In this document: one piece after another, positions 20,046-27,905 of the stretch | Position numbering within the stretch: the stretch's first letter is position 1 | Layout of the letters: each line of letters opens with the position of its first letter | NCBI RefSeq assembly: GCF_027923545.1 | Contig: NZ_BROH01000004.1 | Span: 186,001 to 250,000 of the forward strand | Origin: Sinisalibacter aestuarii | GTDB lineage: Bacteria; Pseudomonadota; Alphaproteobacteria; Rhodobacterales; Rhodobacteraceae | Length of the DNA stretch: 64,000 nucleotides | Direction: 5' to 3' | Made by a program: the position numbers and the translations under genes | The notes under the pieces: generated by a model | The model's database searches: none | The model's input: only the letters and a program-made list of their open reading frames with translations | What the model was told of the DNA's origin: nothing

Positions 20046-20222
20046 TCAGTCCTTTCCCTTACGTAAACTTTGCCAGGCCACAGCGAAAATCATCACCAGA
20101 GGCAGAACCGCATAAATCACCGAGCGTGAGAGCGCGTCATGCACCAGCGCTTCGGCCAGAACGAAGATGGCCAGCGCCGCCGAAGCGAGCGCGAGAAACC
20201 CGAGGAAGACCTTGCGGCCCAA
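20046..20222 (-). CDS. Small membrane protein (58 aa), TTG start
   Basis: A 58-codon frame fills the space between the corrinoid gene stop (20227) and the 71-aa gene. The product starts GRKVFLGFLALASAAL and has two hydrophobic segments (about 5-25 and 33-50) and a basic end SLRKGKD. The only start that fits is TTG at 20222, with GGGG about 10 nt upstream, because an in-frame stop precedes it. The 4-nt spacing to the preceding gene and conserved codon pattern favour a real gene. Function unknown. Confidence 0.6.
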   Translation of the reverse strand: MGRKVFLGFLALASAALAIFVLAEALVHDALSRSVIYAVLPLVMIFAVAWQSLRKGKD

Positions 20223-20226
20223 TGGG

Positions 20227-20928
20227 TTAGGCCCCGATCTGGTTGTGCTTTCGGGCGATCAGCGCCTTGGCGGTTTCCACCGCGACCGCGGCATCGCGGC
20301 AATAGGCATCGGCCCCGATCGCCTTGCCGAATTCCTCGTTCAGCGGCGCACCGCCGACCAGCACGATATATTTGTCGCGCTTGCCTTCCTCGACCAGCGT
20401 GTCGATCACCACCTTCATGTAAGGCATGGTGGTGGTGAGCAGTGCCGACATGCCGAGGAAATCGGCATCGAACTCTTCCAGCGCGGCGATGTAATCCTCG
20501 ACCGGGTTGTTGATGCCGATATTCTTCACCTCGAAGCCGGCGCCCTCCATCATCATCGTCACCAGGTTCTGGCCGATATCGTGGATATCGCCCTTCACCG
20601 TGCCGATCACCACGCGGCCGATCGTGGGCGCGCCGGTTTCGGCCAGCAGCGGCTTCAGGATCGCCATGCCGGCCTTCATCGCGTTGGCCGCGAGCAGCAC
20701 TTCCGGCACGAACAGGATGCCGTCGCGGAAATCGTCGCCGACCACCTTCATCCCCGAGACCAGCGCCTCGGTGAGCACCTTGTAGGGCGCCCAGCCGCGG
20801 CCAAGCAGAATCTGCGTGCCTTCCTCGATTTCGTCCTTGAGGCCGTCATAGAGGTCGTCGTGCATCTGCAGCACAAGCTCTTCGTCATCGAGCTCCGAAA
20901 GGATGATGTCGTCTTCTTCGTCCGCCAT
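20227..20928 (-). CDS. Corrinoid (B12-binding) methyltransferase protein
   Basis: 233-residue carrier of methylcobalamin: a helical cap (about 25-95) then a Rossmann-like cobalamin domain with the lower-ligand motif DIHDIG (114-119, His116), SALLTTTM and VGGAP. It can serve amine methyltransferases (MttC/MtbC-like) or act as the separate cobalamin module of a split methionine synthase, as reported for roseobacters. ATG 20928 follows GAGGA; the longer frame from 21003 is rejected. It heads a minus-strand operon with two small membrane proteins, a YbjQ-like protein and DUF1638. The homocysteine methyltransferase lies 1.4 kb away on the same strand. Confidence 0.92.
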   Translation of the reverse strand: MADEEDDIILSELDDEELVLQMHDDLYDGLKDEIEEGTQILLGRGWAPYKVLTEALVSGMKVVGDDFRDGILFVPEVLLAANAMKAGMAILKPLLAETGAPTIGRVVIGTVKGDIHDIGQNLVTMMMEGAGFEVKNIGINNPVEDYIAALEEFDADFLGMSALLTTTMPYMKVVIDTLVEEGKRDKYIVLVGGAPLNEEFGKAIGADAYCRDAAVAVETAKALIARKHNQIGA

Positions 20929-21133
20929 GGTGTCCTCATGGATGGGGCCGCCCGGCGGCCTGTCGCGCTTCTTCCCGAGAGTGCCGCAGCGCACGAAACG
21001 CAATATCCGGTTTGCGACACAGCCGGGCCCGTCGCCGACTTATAGACCTGAAATCGCGCAGGCTTGAGCGAAAAATACTCATCGCAAACATGAGCCGGTT
21101 GAATATGTTCCCGTTTTGTTCGATGATTTCGCG

Positions 21134-22219
21134 ATGGATGAGAGCGAATTGCACAAAGTGGCGCCCGAGGCGCGGCGCGGGCGGGGGGCGGCGACGAACG
21201 AAACCGGCCGCTATGAGCGCGAGACCCGGGTGGCGGTGGCGGATGGCTGGGAGCGCGACGCGCCAGCCATCCTGCGCACGGTCACGCGGGAGGAACGCCC
21301 GCGCCGGGCGATCACCCGCAACAGCTCGCCCGATGTGGCGTTTGACCGCTCGCTCAACCCCTATCGTGGCTGCGAACATGGCTGCATCTATTGCTTCGCC
21401 CGGCCCAGCCATGCCTGGCTCGGCCTGTCGCCGGGGCTCGATTTCGAAACCCGGCTGGTGGTGCGCCCCGGCATCGGTGCGGTGCTGGCGCGCGAATTGG
21501 CGCGGCCGAGCTACCGGCCCGGCGTGCTCGCCATCGGCACCAATACCGATCCCTATCAGCCGGTGGAGCGCGATGCGCGGGCGATGCGCGGTGTGCTGGA
21601 GGTGCTGGCGGCCCACCGCCATCCCGTCGCCATCGTCACGAGAGGCGCGCTGATCGAGCGCGATCTCGACATCCTGTCCGAGATGGCCGGGCAGGGGCTG
21701 GTGCAGGTTGGTGTTTCGGTAACGACGCTGGACGCGGCGCTTGCCCGCCGGATGGAGCCGCGCGCACCGGCGCCGGCGCGCCGCCTGGCGATGATCCGCG
21801 CGCTCAGCGAGGCGGGCATTCCGGTGCGCGCCATGGTGGCCCCGGTGATCCCGGCGCTGACCGACCCGGAGCTGGAAGCGATCCTTGCCGCCGGGGCGCA
21901 GGCCGGTGCGCGGGCGGCAAGCTGGATCATGTTGCGCCTGCCGCGCGAAGTGTCGCCGCTGTTTCGCGACTGGCTGGACGAGCATTACCACGGCCGGGCG
22001 GCCCGGGTGATGGCGCGGCTGCGTGAAATGCATGGCGGGCAGGATTACCGCGCCGACTGGGGCCACCGGATGCGCGGCGAGGGGCCCTATGCCGAGCTGA
22101 TCGGCCAGCGCTTCCGCCTCGCCGTCAAACGGCTGGGCCTCGCCACCGGATTGCCGGCGCTGAGGACGGATCTGTTCCGCGTGCCGCCAAAGGTGGGCGA
22201 CCAGCTTGACCTGTTCTGA
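21134..22219 (+). CDS. PA0069/Rv2578c-type radical SAM protein
   Basis: 361-residue radical SAM enzyme. The 4Fe-4S cluster motif is CEHGCIYC (C80, C84, C87), preceded by SLNPYRG and followed by RPSHAWLGLSPG, the signature of the PA0069 family. These are related to spore photoproduct lyase-like enzymes but have no assigned substrate. I use ATG 21134 (MDESELHK); a TTG at 21116 would add six residues. The gene is divergent from the corrinoid operon and ends in PKVGDQLDLF, which resembles a sliding-clamp-binding peptide, an inference suggesting a DNA-related role. Confidence 0.88.
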   Translation: MDESELHKVAPEARRGRGAATNETGRYERETRVAVADGWERDAPAILRTVTREERPRRAITRNSSPDVAFDRSLNPYRGCEHGCIYCFARPSHAWLGLSPGLDFETRLVVRPGIGAVLARELARPSYRPGVLAIGTNTDPYQPVERDARAMRGVLEVLAAHRHPVAIVTRGALIERDLDILSEMAGQGLVQVGVSVTTLDAALARRMEPRAPAPARRLAMIRALSEAGIPVRAMVAPVIPALTDPELEAILAAGAQAGARAASWIMLRLPREVSPLFRDWLDEHYHGRAARVMARLREMHGGQDYRADWGHRMRGEGPYAELIGQRFRLAVKRLGLATGLPALRTDLFRVPPKVGDQLDLF

Positions 22220-22245
22220 CCGCCAATTCAGCGGGTCCGGGGAGG

Positions 22246-22340
22246 CAATGAGTATTTGAGCCAAGAAAAAGGAGCAGCGTCGCGCCTCTTTCATCTTGCC
22301 GTAAATATCCCGGGGGTGCGGGGGCAGAGCCCCCGCCTCG
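22246..22340. repeat. REP-like composite element, copies C1 (plus) and C2 (minus)
   Basis: Two tails back to back: GAGTATTTGAGCCAAGAAAA on the plus strand (about 22250-22270), then an inverted copy with hairpin GCGGGGGC-AGA-GCCCCCGC (22318-22336) and the tail read on the minus strand. It lies between convergent genes. Confidence 0.7.
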
Positions 22341-22367
22341 GTCGGCCCGCTTCAGCGGGGCGAAAGC

Positions 22368-23405
22368 TTACTCCGGCCGCCGCCGCCGCCCGCGCCGTTC
22401 GCGCTGCTTCGGCGGATGCAGGGCGCAGCTATGGGCCGTGCCGTCGCTGGCGGAGGAAAAGGCGCCGAGCTTTTCGACGATCTCGTCGAGCGTCGGCTTG
22501 GTGTCGGCTTTCGGGCGGGTCTCCAGCGCTTCGCGCATCGCGCGCAGATGTTCGGGGGTGGTGCCGCAGCAGCCGCCGATGATCCTGGCGCCACAATCGC
22601 GGGCGAGCTGGGCGTAATCGGCCATCAGCGCCGGGGTGCCATCGTATTCGATCTCGCCATCGACATATTTCGGGATGCCGGCATTGCCCTTGGCCACGAT
22701 CGGGCGCTCGGTGCCGGAGGCGGCGAAGCCGAGGATCGTGCGCAGCAGGTCCGAGGCGCCGACGCCGCAATTCGCCCCGAAGGCGAGCGGCGGGTTGGCG
22801 ATGGTCTCGACAAGGGCGGCGAGATCGGTCGAGGTGACGCCCATCATCGTGCGCCCGGCGGTGTCGAAACTCATCGTGCCGACCCAGGGCATTCCCGCCA
22901 GTTCGGCGGCGCGCCCGGCGGCCTTGTATTCGTCGGCGGCCGAGATCGTCTCGACCCAGAGCACATCCGCTCCGCCGGCTTTCAGCGCTTCGGCCTGTTC
23001 GTGAAACATCTCCACCGCGCCGTCGAAGCTGAGCGGCCCCATCGGCTCCATGATCTCGCCGGTCGGCCCCATGGATCCCGCGACGATCACCGTGCGCCCG
23101 GCCTTGTCGGCCACCTCACGGCCCAGTTCGGCGGCGATGCGGTTGAGTTCGCCCACGCGGCTTTGGGCGTCATGCAGTTTCAGCCGCGCGGCGGTGCCGC
23201 CGAAGGAATTGGTCAGGAAGATGTCGGACCCGGCATCCACCGCCCCCTGGTAGAGCGCGCGGATATTGTCGGGCTGGTCGACATTCCACAATTCCGGCGC
23301 CTCGCCGGAGGTCAGCCCCATATTGAACAGCGTCGTGCCGGTGGCGCCGTCCGCCATCAGCCAATCCTTTTCCGCGAGCATCCGGCTCAGCGCGTCCTGG
23401 GTCAT
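22368..23405 (-). CDS. Homocysteine S-methyltransferase (BHMT-like; possible split methionine-synthase module)
   Basis: 345-residue zinc-dependent homocysteine methyltransferase. Opening MADGATGTTLFNMG and zinc ligands Cys in GANCGVG (about 212) and the pair in GGCCGTTPEHL (about 277-278) are intact. It is annotated in relatives as betaine-homocysteine methyltransferase, but in roseobacters such proteins have been shown to be the homocysteine module of a split MetH. The nearby free corrinoid protein favours that reading. No folate-binding module is visible in the window. The C-terminus ends in an Arg-rich tail. ATG 23405 starts the conserved block. Confidence 0.9.
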   Translation of the reverse strand: MTQDALSRMLAEKDWLMADGATGTTLFNMGLTSGEAPELWNVDQPDNIRALYQGAVDAGSDIFLTNSFGGTAARLKLHDAQSRVGELNRIAAELGREVADKAGRTVIVAGSMGPTGEIMEPMGPLSFDGAVEMFHEQAEALKAGGADVLWVETISAADEYKAAGRAAELAGMPWVGTMSFDTAGRTMMGVTSTDLAALVETIANPPLAFGANCGVGASDLLRTILGFAASGTERPIVAKGNAGIPKYVDGEIEYDGTPALMADYAQLARDCGARIIGGCCGTTPEHLRAMREALETRPKADTKPTLDEIVEKLGAFSSASDGTAHSCALHPPKQRERRGRRRRPE

Positions 23406-23488
23406 GCCATCGGCCTTTCTGGTCTCAGGGTTCGTGCGCTTCCTGCCATGAAACGCCCCTGCTGGCAAATCGCAATCCTGCAACAAGA

Positions 23489-25402
23489 TCATGAGCGGCG
23501 CCGGCCTGCCGGCGCGATTTCGCGGGCCAGATCGAGCGCGCCGAGGACGAGTGCGCGCCGCGACGGGGCGGCGGCATAGAGCGGTTCCCAATGCGGGGCG
23601 AACGCGGCTTTGAACTGGCGCAGCCCGGCGCTGCCGGAGCGGCGGGCGAGCTGGCCGCGCAGGCGGCGGAGCGCGGGGCCATCGCCGGGATCGGCGGCGA
23701 GGGGCACGGCGGCGAGCGAAAACCTGGGCAGGCCTGCCGCGCCGGCGGCAGCGATGGCGGCGGTGACGAGGGCCTGCATCGTGCCTTCGGGCGCGTCGGG
23801 CGCGCTGCGCATGAGGTCGATGGCCTGCTCGTTTTCATTGGCATGGAGGGTGAGAAAAGCCACCAGTTTCCCGGTAGAATCATGGGCGAGGAGCACCTGC
23901 GCCCAGGGCAATGTGTCGGCCCGCCAGGTGCCCATGGAAAAGCCGCGCTCGCCGCCATGCGCTCTGGCCCACCGGGCGGCGATCCGGTCCATCTCGGCCA
24001 GCGGCAGGGGCGCGGCGGGGCCGGGGATGCGGATGGTCACCGCCGCCGCTTCGGCGGCGCGCAGCTTGCGGCGCAACTGGCGGCGGGCCGGGCCATCGGG
24101 GGTGAAGCCGCGCGGATCGAGCCAGGCTTCCTGCGCGACCGGCAGCACCACCCAGCCCCGCGCCCGCGCCGCGGCGGCGAGCCGGGCGCCCGCCTTGTAG
24201 AGCACCGGCGCGCGGAAGCGCCGGCGCGCCGCCTGTTCGGCCAGCGCGATCACCGCCGCCGGATCGGCCTCGCGCCGCAGCGGGTCGCAGACGAGCACCA
24301 GCGCCTGCCCGGTCTCGGCGGCCAGGGCGGTGGGGCGGCCCGCGGCGTCGGTCAGCAGGCCGAGCCGCCCGTGACGCAGGAGCGCGGCCTCGGCGCGCGG
24401 GGCCCGTGCAATCATCGCATCGACGAGAAAGGGCAGCTGCGGCGCGCTGGCGCGCCGGTCGATCCGGGGCGCGCGCAACGGTGGGGCGGGGGCCAGGGCC
24501 GCGCCCGGCCCGCGCAGCAGCAGGACCCCTCCGATCAGGGCGGGCAGGGCGTAGTAGAGCACGCGGTAGGCGATCACGGCGGCAAGCAGCGGTTCTTCGG
24601 GCAGATCCGGCAGCAGCGCGAGCAGGGCCAGTTCGAACGGGCCGACCCCGCCCGGTGTGGTCAGCACCAGCCCCGCGCCGAGGGCGAGCAGATAGGCCGC
24701 CAGCACCGGGCCGGGCGGCACCGCGAGGTCGGCGGGGATGAGCGCCCAGAGCACCGTGCCCGCCGCCAGCGTATCGAGCGCCGTGAGGCCGAGGATCGCC
24801 GCCATCGCGCGGAGCGGCGGCAGATGGCGGGCGAAGCGGGGCCGCAGGAGCGACAGCGCCACCAGCGCCGCCGCCCCGGCCCAGACCGTCAGCGCCAGAG
24901 CCAGCCCGCCGGGCAGGGGCAGGGCGAGCGCGGCGAAAGAGGCGAGCAGCGCCCAGCCGGCGAGAAAGGAGAGCGAGACGAAGAGCGACAGCCGCATCGC
25001 CTGCCAGAGCGTGAGCGCGGGCAACAGCCGCCAGCGGGCGAGCGCGCCGGTGAGCGTGCCCATGCCGAGGGTTTGCGCCACGGCGATGGCGGCGGCCCCG
25101 CTCGTCACCGCCGCGCGGGCGGGCACGGGGCTGTCGGCCAGCCGGTGCGCCACCGCGTCATACCGGCCCACGGCCCAGAAGCTCACCCCTGTGAAGATCG
25201 CGCCGATCGCCCATTGGTCCGGCGTCACGCTCGCCAGCGCCGCGCCGATGCGGGCCGGATCGAGGGCGCCCAGCCTGTCCCACATCGCCCAGAAGATGGC
25301 GGCGAGCACCGCGAGCGGCAGAATCTGGCGCAGACCGATGGCCCGGGCGAGCGCCGCTCCGTGCGCCCCGGTGGCAGAACTTCGATCCGGCATATCTGGC
25401 AT
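23489..25402 (-). CDS. MprF-like membrane protein with DUF2156 aminoacyl/acyltransferase domain
   Basis: 637 residues. The N-terminal half (about 25-300) contains multiple hydrophobic segments of the lysylphosphatidylglycerol synthase membrane region. The C-terminal half (from about 325) is the soluble GNAT-like DUF2156 domain seen in phosphatidylglycerol lysyltransferases (RWARAHGGERGFSMGTW and FLTLHANENEQAIDLMR are visible). Proteins of this kind aminoacylate membrane lipids or make related lipids and increase resistance to cationic peptides. The aminoacyl donor cannot be read. Stand-alone gene, followed 83 bp later by the homocysteine methyltransferase on the same strand. Confidence 0.86.
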   Translation of the reverse strand: MPDMPDRSSATGAHGAALARAIGLRQILPLAVLAAIFWAMWDRLGALDPARIGAALASVTPDQWAIGAIFTGVSFWAVGRYDAVAHRLADSPVPARAAVTSGAAAIAVAQTLGMGTLTGALARWRLLPALTLWQAMRLSLFVSLSFLAGWALLASFAALALPLPGGLALALTVWAGAAALVALSLLRPRFARHLPPLRAMAAILGLTALDTLAAGTVLWALIPADLAVPPGPVLAAYLLALGAGLVLTTPGGVGPFELALLALLPDLPEEPLLAAVIAYRVLYYALPALIGGVLLLRGPGAALAPAPPLRAPRIDRRASAPQLPFLVDAMIARAPRAEAALLRHGRLGLLTDAAGRPTALAAETGQALVLVCDPLRREADPAAVIALAEQAARRRFRAPVLYKAGARLAAAARARGWVVLPVAQEAWLDPRGFTPDGPARRQLRRKLRAAEAAAVTIRIPGPAAPLPLAEMDRIAARWARAHGGERGFSMGTWRADTLPWAQVLLAHDSTGKLVAFLTLHANENEQAIDLMRSAPDAPEGTMQALVTAAIAAAGAAGLPRFSLAAVPLAADPGDGPALRRLRGQLARRSGSAGLRQFKAAFAPHWEPLYAAAPSRRALVLGALDLAREIAPAGRRRS

Positions 25403-25476
25403 TGGCGCCCCCCTGTGACCCGGTCCGGGGTCTAGCAGGGGGGGGCGAAGGGCCGGTTAACATTTCAAAATGGACG

Positions 25477-25513
25477 AAAAAAGCACGCCGGGCGGGGCCG
25501 GCGTGCTTTTTTT
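25477..25513 (-). terminator. Bidirectional-looking intrinsic terminator after the DUF1476 gene
   Basis: AAAAAAGCACGCCGG (25477-25491) is mirrored by CCGGCGTGCTTTTTTT (25498-25513) around a 6-nt loop. On the minus strand it sits about 30 nt past the DUF1476 stop and ends in a run of U, so it terminates that gene; no plus-strand gene ends here. Confidence 0.9.
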
Positions 25514-25544
25514 CCGAATCTCTTTGGCCCGGGCAGGGCGGCGG

Positions 25545-25859
25545 TCAGGCCTCGCTCAGCACCTGCTCACGGGCGACGATGATGAACTCGGCGCGCTTGG
25601 CGCGCACTTCGTCTTCCGACGAGGCCCCGCCGAGATCGCCCGCGACCTTGCGGATCACGTCGTCATGGCCGGCTTCCTCGAAATCAGACTTGATCACCTC
25701 GGTGATGTAAGCCTTTGTTTCGTCTTCATTCTTGCCGAGCTTTTCGGCGGCCCAGATGGCGAGCAGCTTGTTGCAGCGCGCTTCGGCCTTGAAGTTCAGC
25801 TCGGCATCGTGAGCGAACTTGTTTTCATATGCATTTTCGCGATCGTCGAAGGTGGTCAT
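25545..25859 (-). CDS. DUF1476 protein, ATP synthase inhibitor zeta subunit
   Basis: 104-residue helical protein of the alphaproteobacterial zeta family, shown in Paracoccus denitrificans to inhibit ATP hydrolysis by F1. The N-terminal MTTFDDRENAYENKFAHD is the inhibitory, partly disordered segment; the rest is a four-helix bundle with typical KAEARCNKLLAIWAAEKLG. Length is canonical. Divergent from purC and followed by a strong terminator, so probably its own unit. Confidence 0.94.
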   Translation of the reverse strand: MTTFDDRENAYENKFAHDAELNFKAEARCNKLLAIWAAEKLGKNEDETKAYITEVIKSDFEEAGHDDVIRKVAGDLGGASSEDEVRAKRAEFIIVAREQVLSEA

Positions 25860-25977
25860 CTGTGGCCCCCAGTTTCATCCTCATTCACCATATGCCCGCG
25901 CCCGCGGCGGCAGGCAACCCCGTGAGCGCAACCATTTTGTCCCTCGCCGCGGCGCCCGGGCGCAACCCCGCCCCTGC

Positions 25978-26006
25978 TTGCGGGCCAAGGGGCATTGGAC
26001 TATACG
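25978..26006 (+). promoter_or_regulatory. Candidate sigma-70 promoter of purC
   Basis: TTGCGG (25978-25983), 17-nt spacer, TATACG (26001-26006). The predicted start near 26013 gives a 5' leader of about 37 nt to the purC ATG. Confidence 0.5.
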
Positions 26007-26049
26007 GCGCGAACGGGGTGTTGACCCCCGCTAGCGAGAAGGCACGCCA

Positions 26050-26814
26050 ATGGCACGACGCAAAAAGCTCTACGAAGGCAAGGCCAAAATCCTCTACGAA
26101 GGACCGGAACCCGGCACCCTCGTGCAATATTTCAAGGATGACGCCACCGCCTTTAACGCCGAGAAGAAGGCGACGATCGAGGGCAAGGGCGTGCTGAACA
26201 ACCGCCTGAGCGAGTTTTTCATGACCGGGCTGGCCAATATCGGCGTGCCGAACCACTTCATCAAGCGGCTCAACATGCGCGAGCAGCTGATCCGGCAGGT
26301 GGAGATCATCCCGCTGGAAGTGATCGTGCGCAACTTCGCCGCCGGGTCGATGGCCAAGCGGCTCGGGCTGGAAGAGGGCACGCCGCTGCCCCGGCCGATC
26401 GTCGAGTTCTCCTACAAGGACGATGCGCTTGGCGATCCGCTGGTGCCGGAGGAATATATCATCGCCTTCGGCTGGGCGACGCAGCAGGATCTGGACGATA
26501 TCGTAGCGCTGGCGCTCCGGGTGAACGATTTCATGTCCGGGGTGATGTTCGGTGTCGGCATCAAGCTGATCGACTTCAAGATCGAGATCGGCCGGGTCTG
26601 GGACAATGATTACATGCGCCTGATCGTGGCCGACGAGATCAGCCCCGATTCTTGCCGGCTGTGGGATGTGGAAACCGGCCAGAAGCTCGACAAGGACGTG
26701 TTCCGCCGCGATCTGGGCAATCTTACCGATGCCTATACCGAGGTGGCCCGCCGGCTCGGTGTGCTGCCCTCGAACGTGACCCACGCGCCGACCAAGCCGA
26801 CGCTGATCAACTGA
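26050..26814 (+). CDS. purC: SAICAR synthase
   Basis: 254-residue phosphoribosylaminoimidazole-succinocarboxamide synthase (CAIR plus aspartate to SAICAR). ATP-binding [12 protein letters not shown] at the N-terminus, [17 protein letters not shown] and the signature [10 protein letters not shown] are present. Length is normal. It is followed by a REP-like element and then by purS and purQ on the same strand, with about 150 bp between. Confidence 0.97.
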   Translation: MARRKKLYEGKAKILYEGPEPGTLVQYFKDDATAFNAEKKATIEGKGVLNNRLSEFFMTGLANIGVPNHFIKRLNMREQLIRQVEIIPLEVIVRNFAAGSMAKRLGLEEGTPLPRPIVEFSYKDDALGDPLVPEEYIIAFGWATQQDLDDIVALALRVNDFMSGVMFGVGIKLIDFKIEIGRVWDNDYMRLIVADEISPDSCRLWDVETGQKLDKDVFRRDLGNLTDAYTEVARRLGVLPSNVTHAPTKPTLIN

Positions 26815-26825
26815 GCCGGCCGGAG

Positions 26826-26882
26826 CCGGGGGATTTTGCATCCCCCGGACCCCCTGCAAGGTATTTTCGGAACGAAGAAGGA
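26826..26882 (+). repeat. REP-like dispersed element, copy D (diverged)
   Basis: Hairpin CCGGGGGA/TCCCCCGG (26826-26848) and a tail GGTATTTTCGGAACGAAGAA. Between purC and purS; the position of the tail relative to the hairpin matches the other copies, but the sequence is diverged. Confidence 0.5.
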
Positions 26883-26966
26883 GGCGCGGGTCTACCGCTG
26901 GCCCGAGACGTCCTGTAAAGAGGCGGCAACGAAGTGTCCCCGCAGGGAATCGAAGGAGTGCGCCTC

Positions 26967-27200
26967 ATGAAAGTCCGTGTCGATGTGATGCTGAAAACCG
27001 GGGTGCTCGACCCGCAGGGCGAGGCGGTGCGCCATGCGCTCGGCTCGCTTGGCTTCGAGGGTGTCGGGAAGGTGCGCCAGGGCAAGGTGATCGAGCTCGA
27101 CGTGGCCGAGGGCACCAGCGAAGACACGATCAGGGACATGTGCGAGAAGCTGCTCGCCAATACGGTGATCGAGAATTACGCCATCGAGGTGCTGGGCTGA
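26967..27200 (+). CDS. purS: FGAM synthase subunit PurS
   Basis: 77-residue small subunit that bridges PurL and PurQ for ammonia channelling. It starts [18 protein letters not shown] and contains GKVIELDV and ENYAIEVLG, typical of the family. ATG 26967 is preceded by GAAGGAG. The stop overlaps the purQ start (TGATG), so purS and purQ are coupled. Too short to be annotated by length alone, but the match is clear. Confidence 0.96.
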   Translation: MKVRVDVMLKTGVLDPQGEAVRHALGSLGFEGVGKVRQGKVIELDVAEGTSEDTIRDMCEKLLANTVIENYAIEVLG

Positions 27201-27868
27201 TGCGCGCCGCTGTCATCGTCTTCCCCGGTTCCAATTGCGACCGCGATCTGGCGGTGGCCTTCGAGCGGGCGGGCGCCGATGTGACCATGGTCTGGCACAA
27301 GGACGATCATCTGCCGGAGGGCACCGACATTGTCGGCATTCCGGGCGGCTTTTCCTTCGGCGATTACCTGCGCTGCGGCGCGATTGCGGCCAAGAGCCCG
27401 ATCAGCCGGTCGGTTGCCGCCCATGCCGGGCGCGGCGGCTATGTGCTGGGCGTGTGCAACGGCTTTCAGGTGTTGACCGAAACCGGCTTGCTGCCCGGCG
27501 CACTGATGCGCAACTCCAATCTCAAGTTCATCTGCAAACCCGTTGAACTCATTGTAGAAACCACCGACAGCGCCTTTACCGGCGGCTATCAGAAGGGGCA
27601 GGGGCTGACCGTGCCCGTCGCCCATCATGACGGCAATTACCAGGTGGATGAGGCGACGCTTGCGCAATTGCGCGCGGAAGACCGGATCGCCTTCACCTAT
27701 GCCGATAATCCCAACGGTTCCACCGCCGATATCGCCGGGGTTCTGTCGGCCAACCGGCGGGTGCTGGGGATGATGCCGCACCCCGAGCGCGCGGTTGACG
27801 CGGCGCATGGCGGCACCGACGGGGTGGCAATGTTCCGCTCGTTGGCCGAGGGTCTCGTCTCGGCCTGA
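27200..27868 (+). CDS. purQ: FGAM synthase subunit PurQ (glutaminase)
   Basis: 222-residue class I glutamine amidotransferase that supplies ammonia to PurL. The nucleophile Cys86 is in GVCNGFQ, and the His/Glu of the triad in [10 protein letters not shown] near the C-terminus. It starts with ATG at 27200 overlapping the purS stop by one base. The partner PurL is encoded at the other end of the window on the opposite strand. Confidence 0.97.
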   Translation: MRAAVIVFPGSNCDRDLAVAFERAGADVTMVWHKDDHLPEGTDIVGIPGGFSFGDYLRCGAIAAKSPISRSVAAHAGRGGYVLGVCNGFQVLTETGLLPGALMRNSNLKFICKPVELIVETTDSAFTGGYQKGQGLTVPVAHHDGNYQVDEATLAQLRAEDRIAFTYADNPNGSTADIAGVLSANRRVLGMMPHPERAVDAAHGGTDGVAMFRSLAEGLVSA

Positions 27869-27905
27869 CTTGTGGCGGCGTGACGCCAAAGTGTATCGTC
27901 GCGGC

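Noticed and set aside
23406-23488. SAM-II-like riboswitch before the homocysteine methyltransferase gene
   Set aside because: A GATTTG stretch is present, but the GCTAAA end and the pseudoknot pairing are not found, so the call was dropped.
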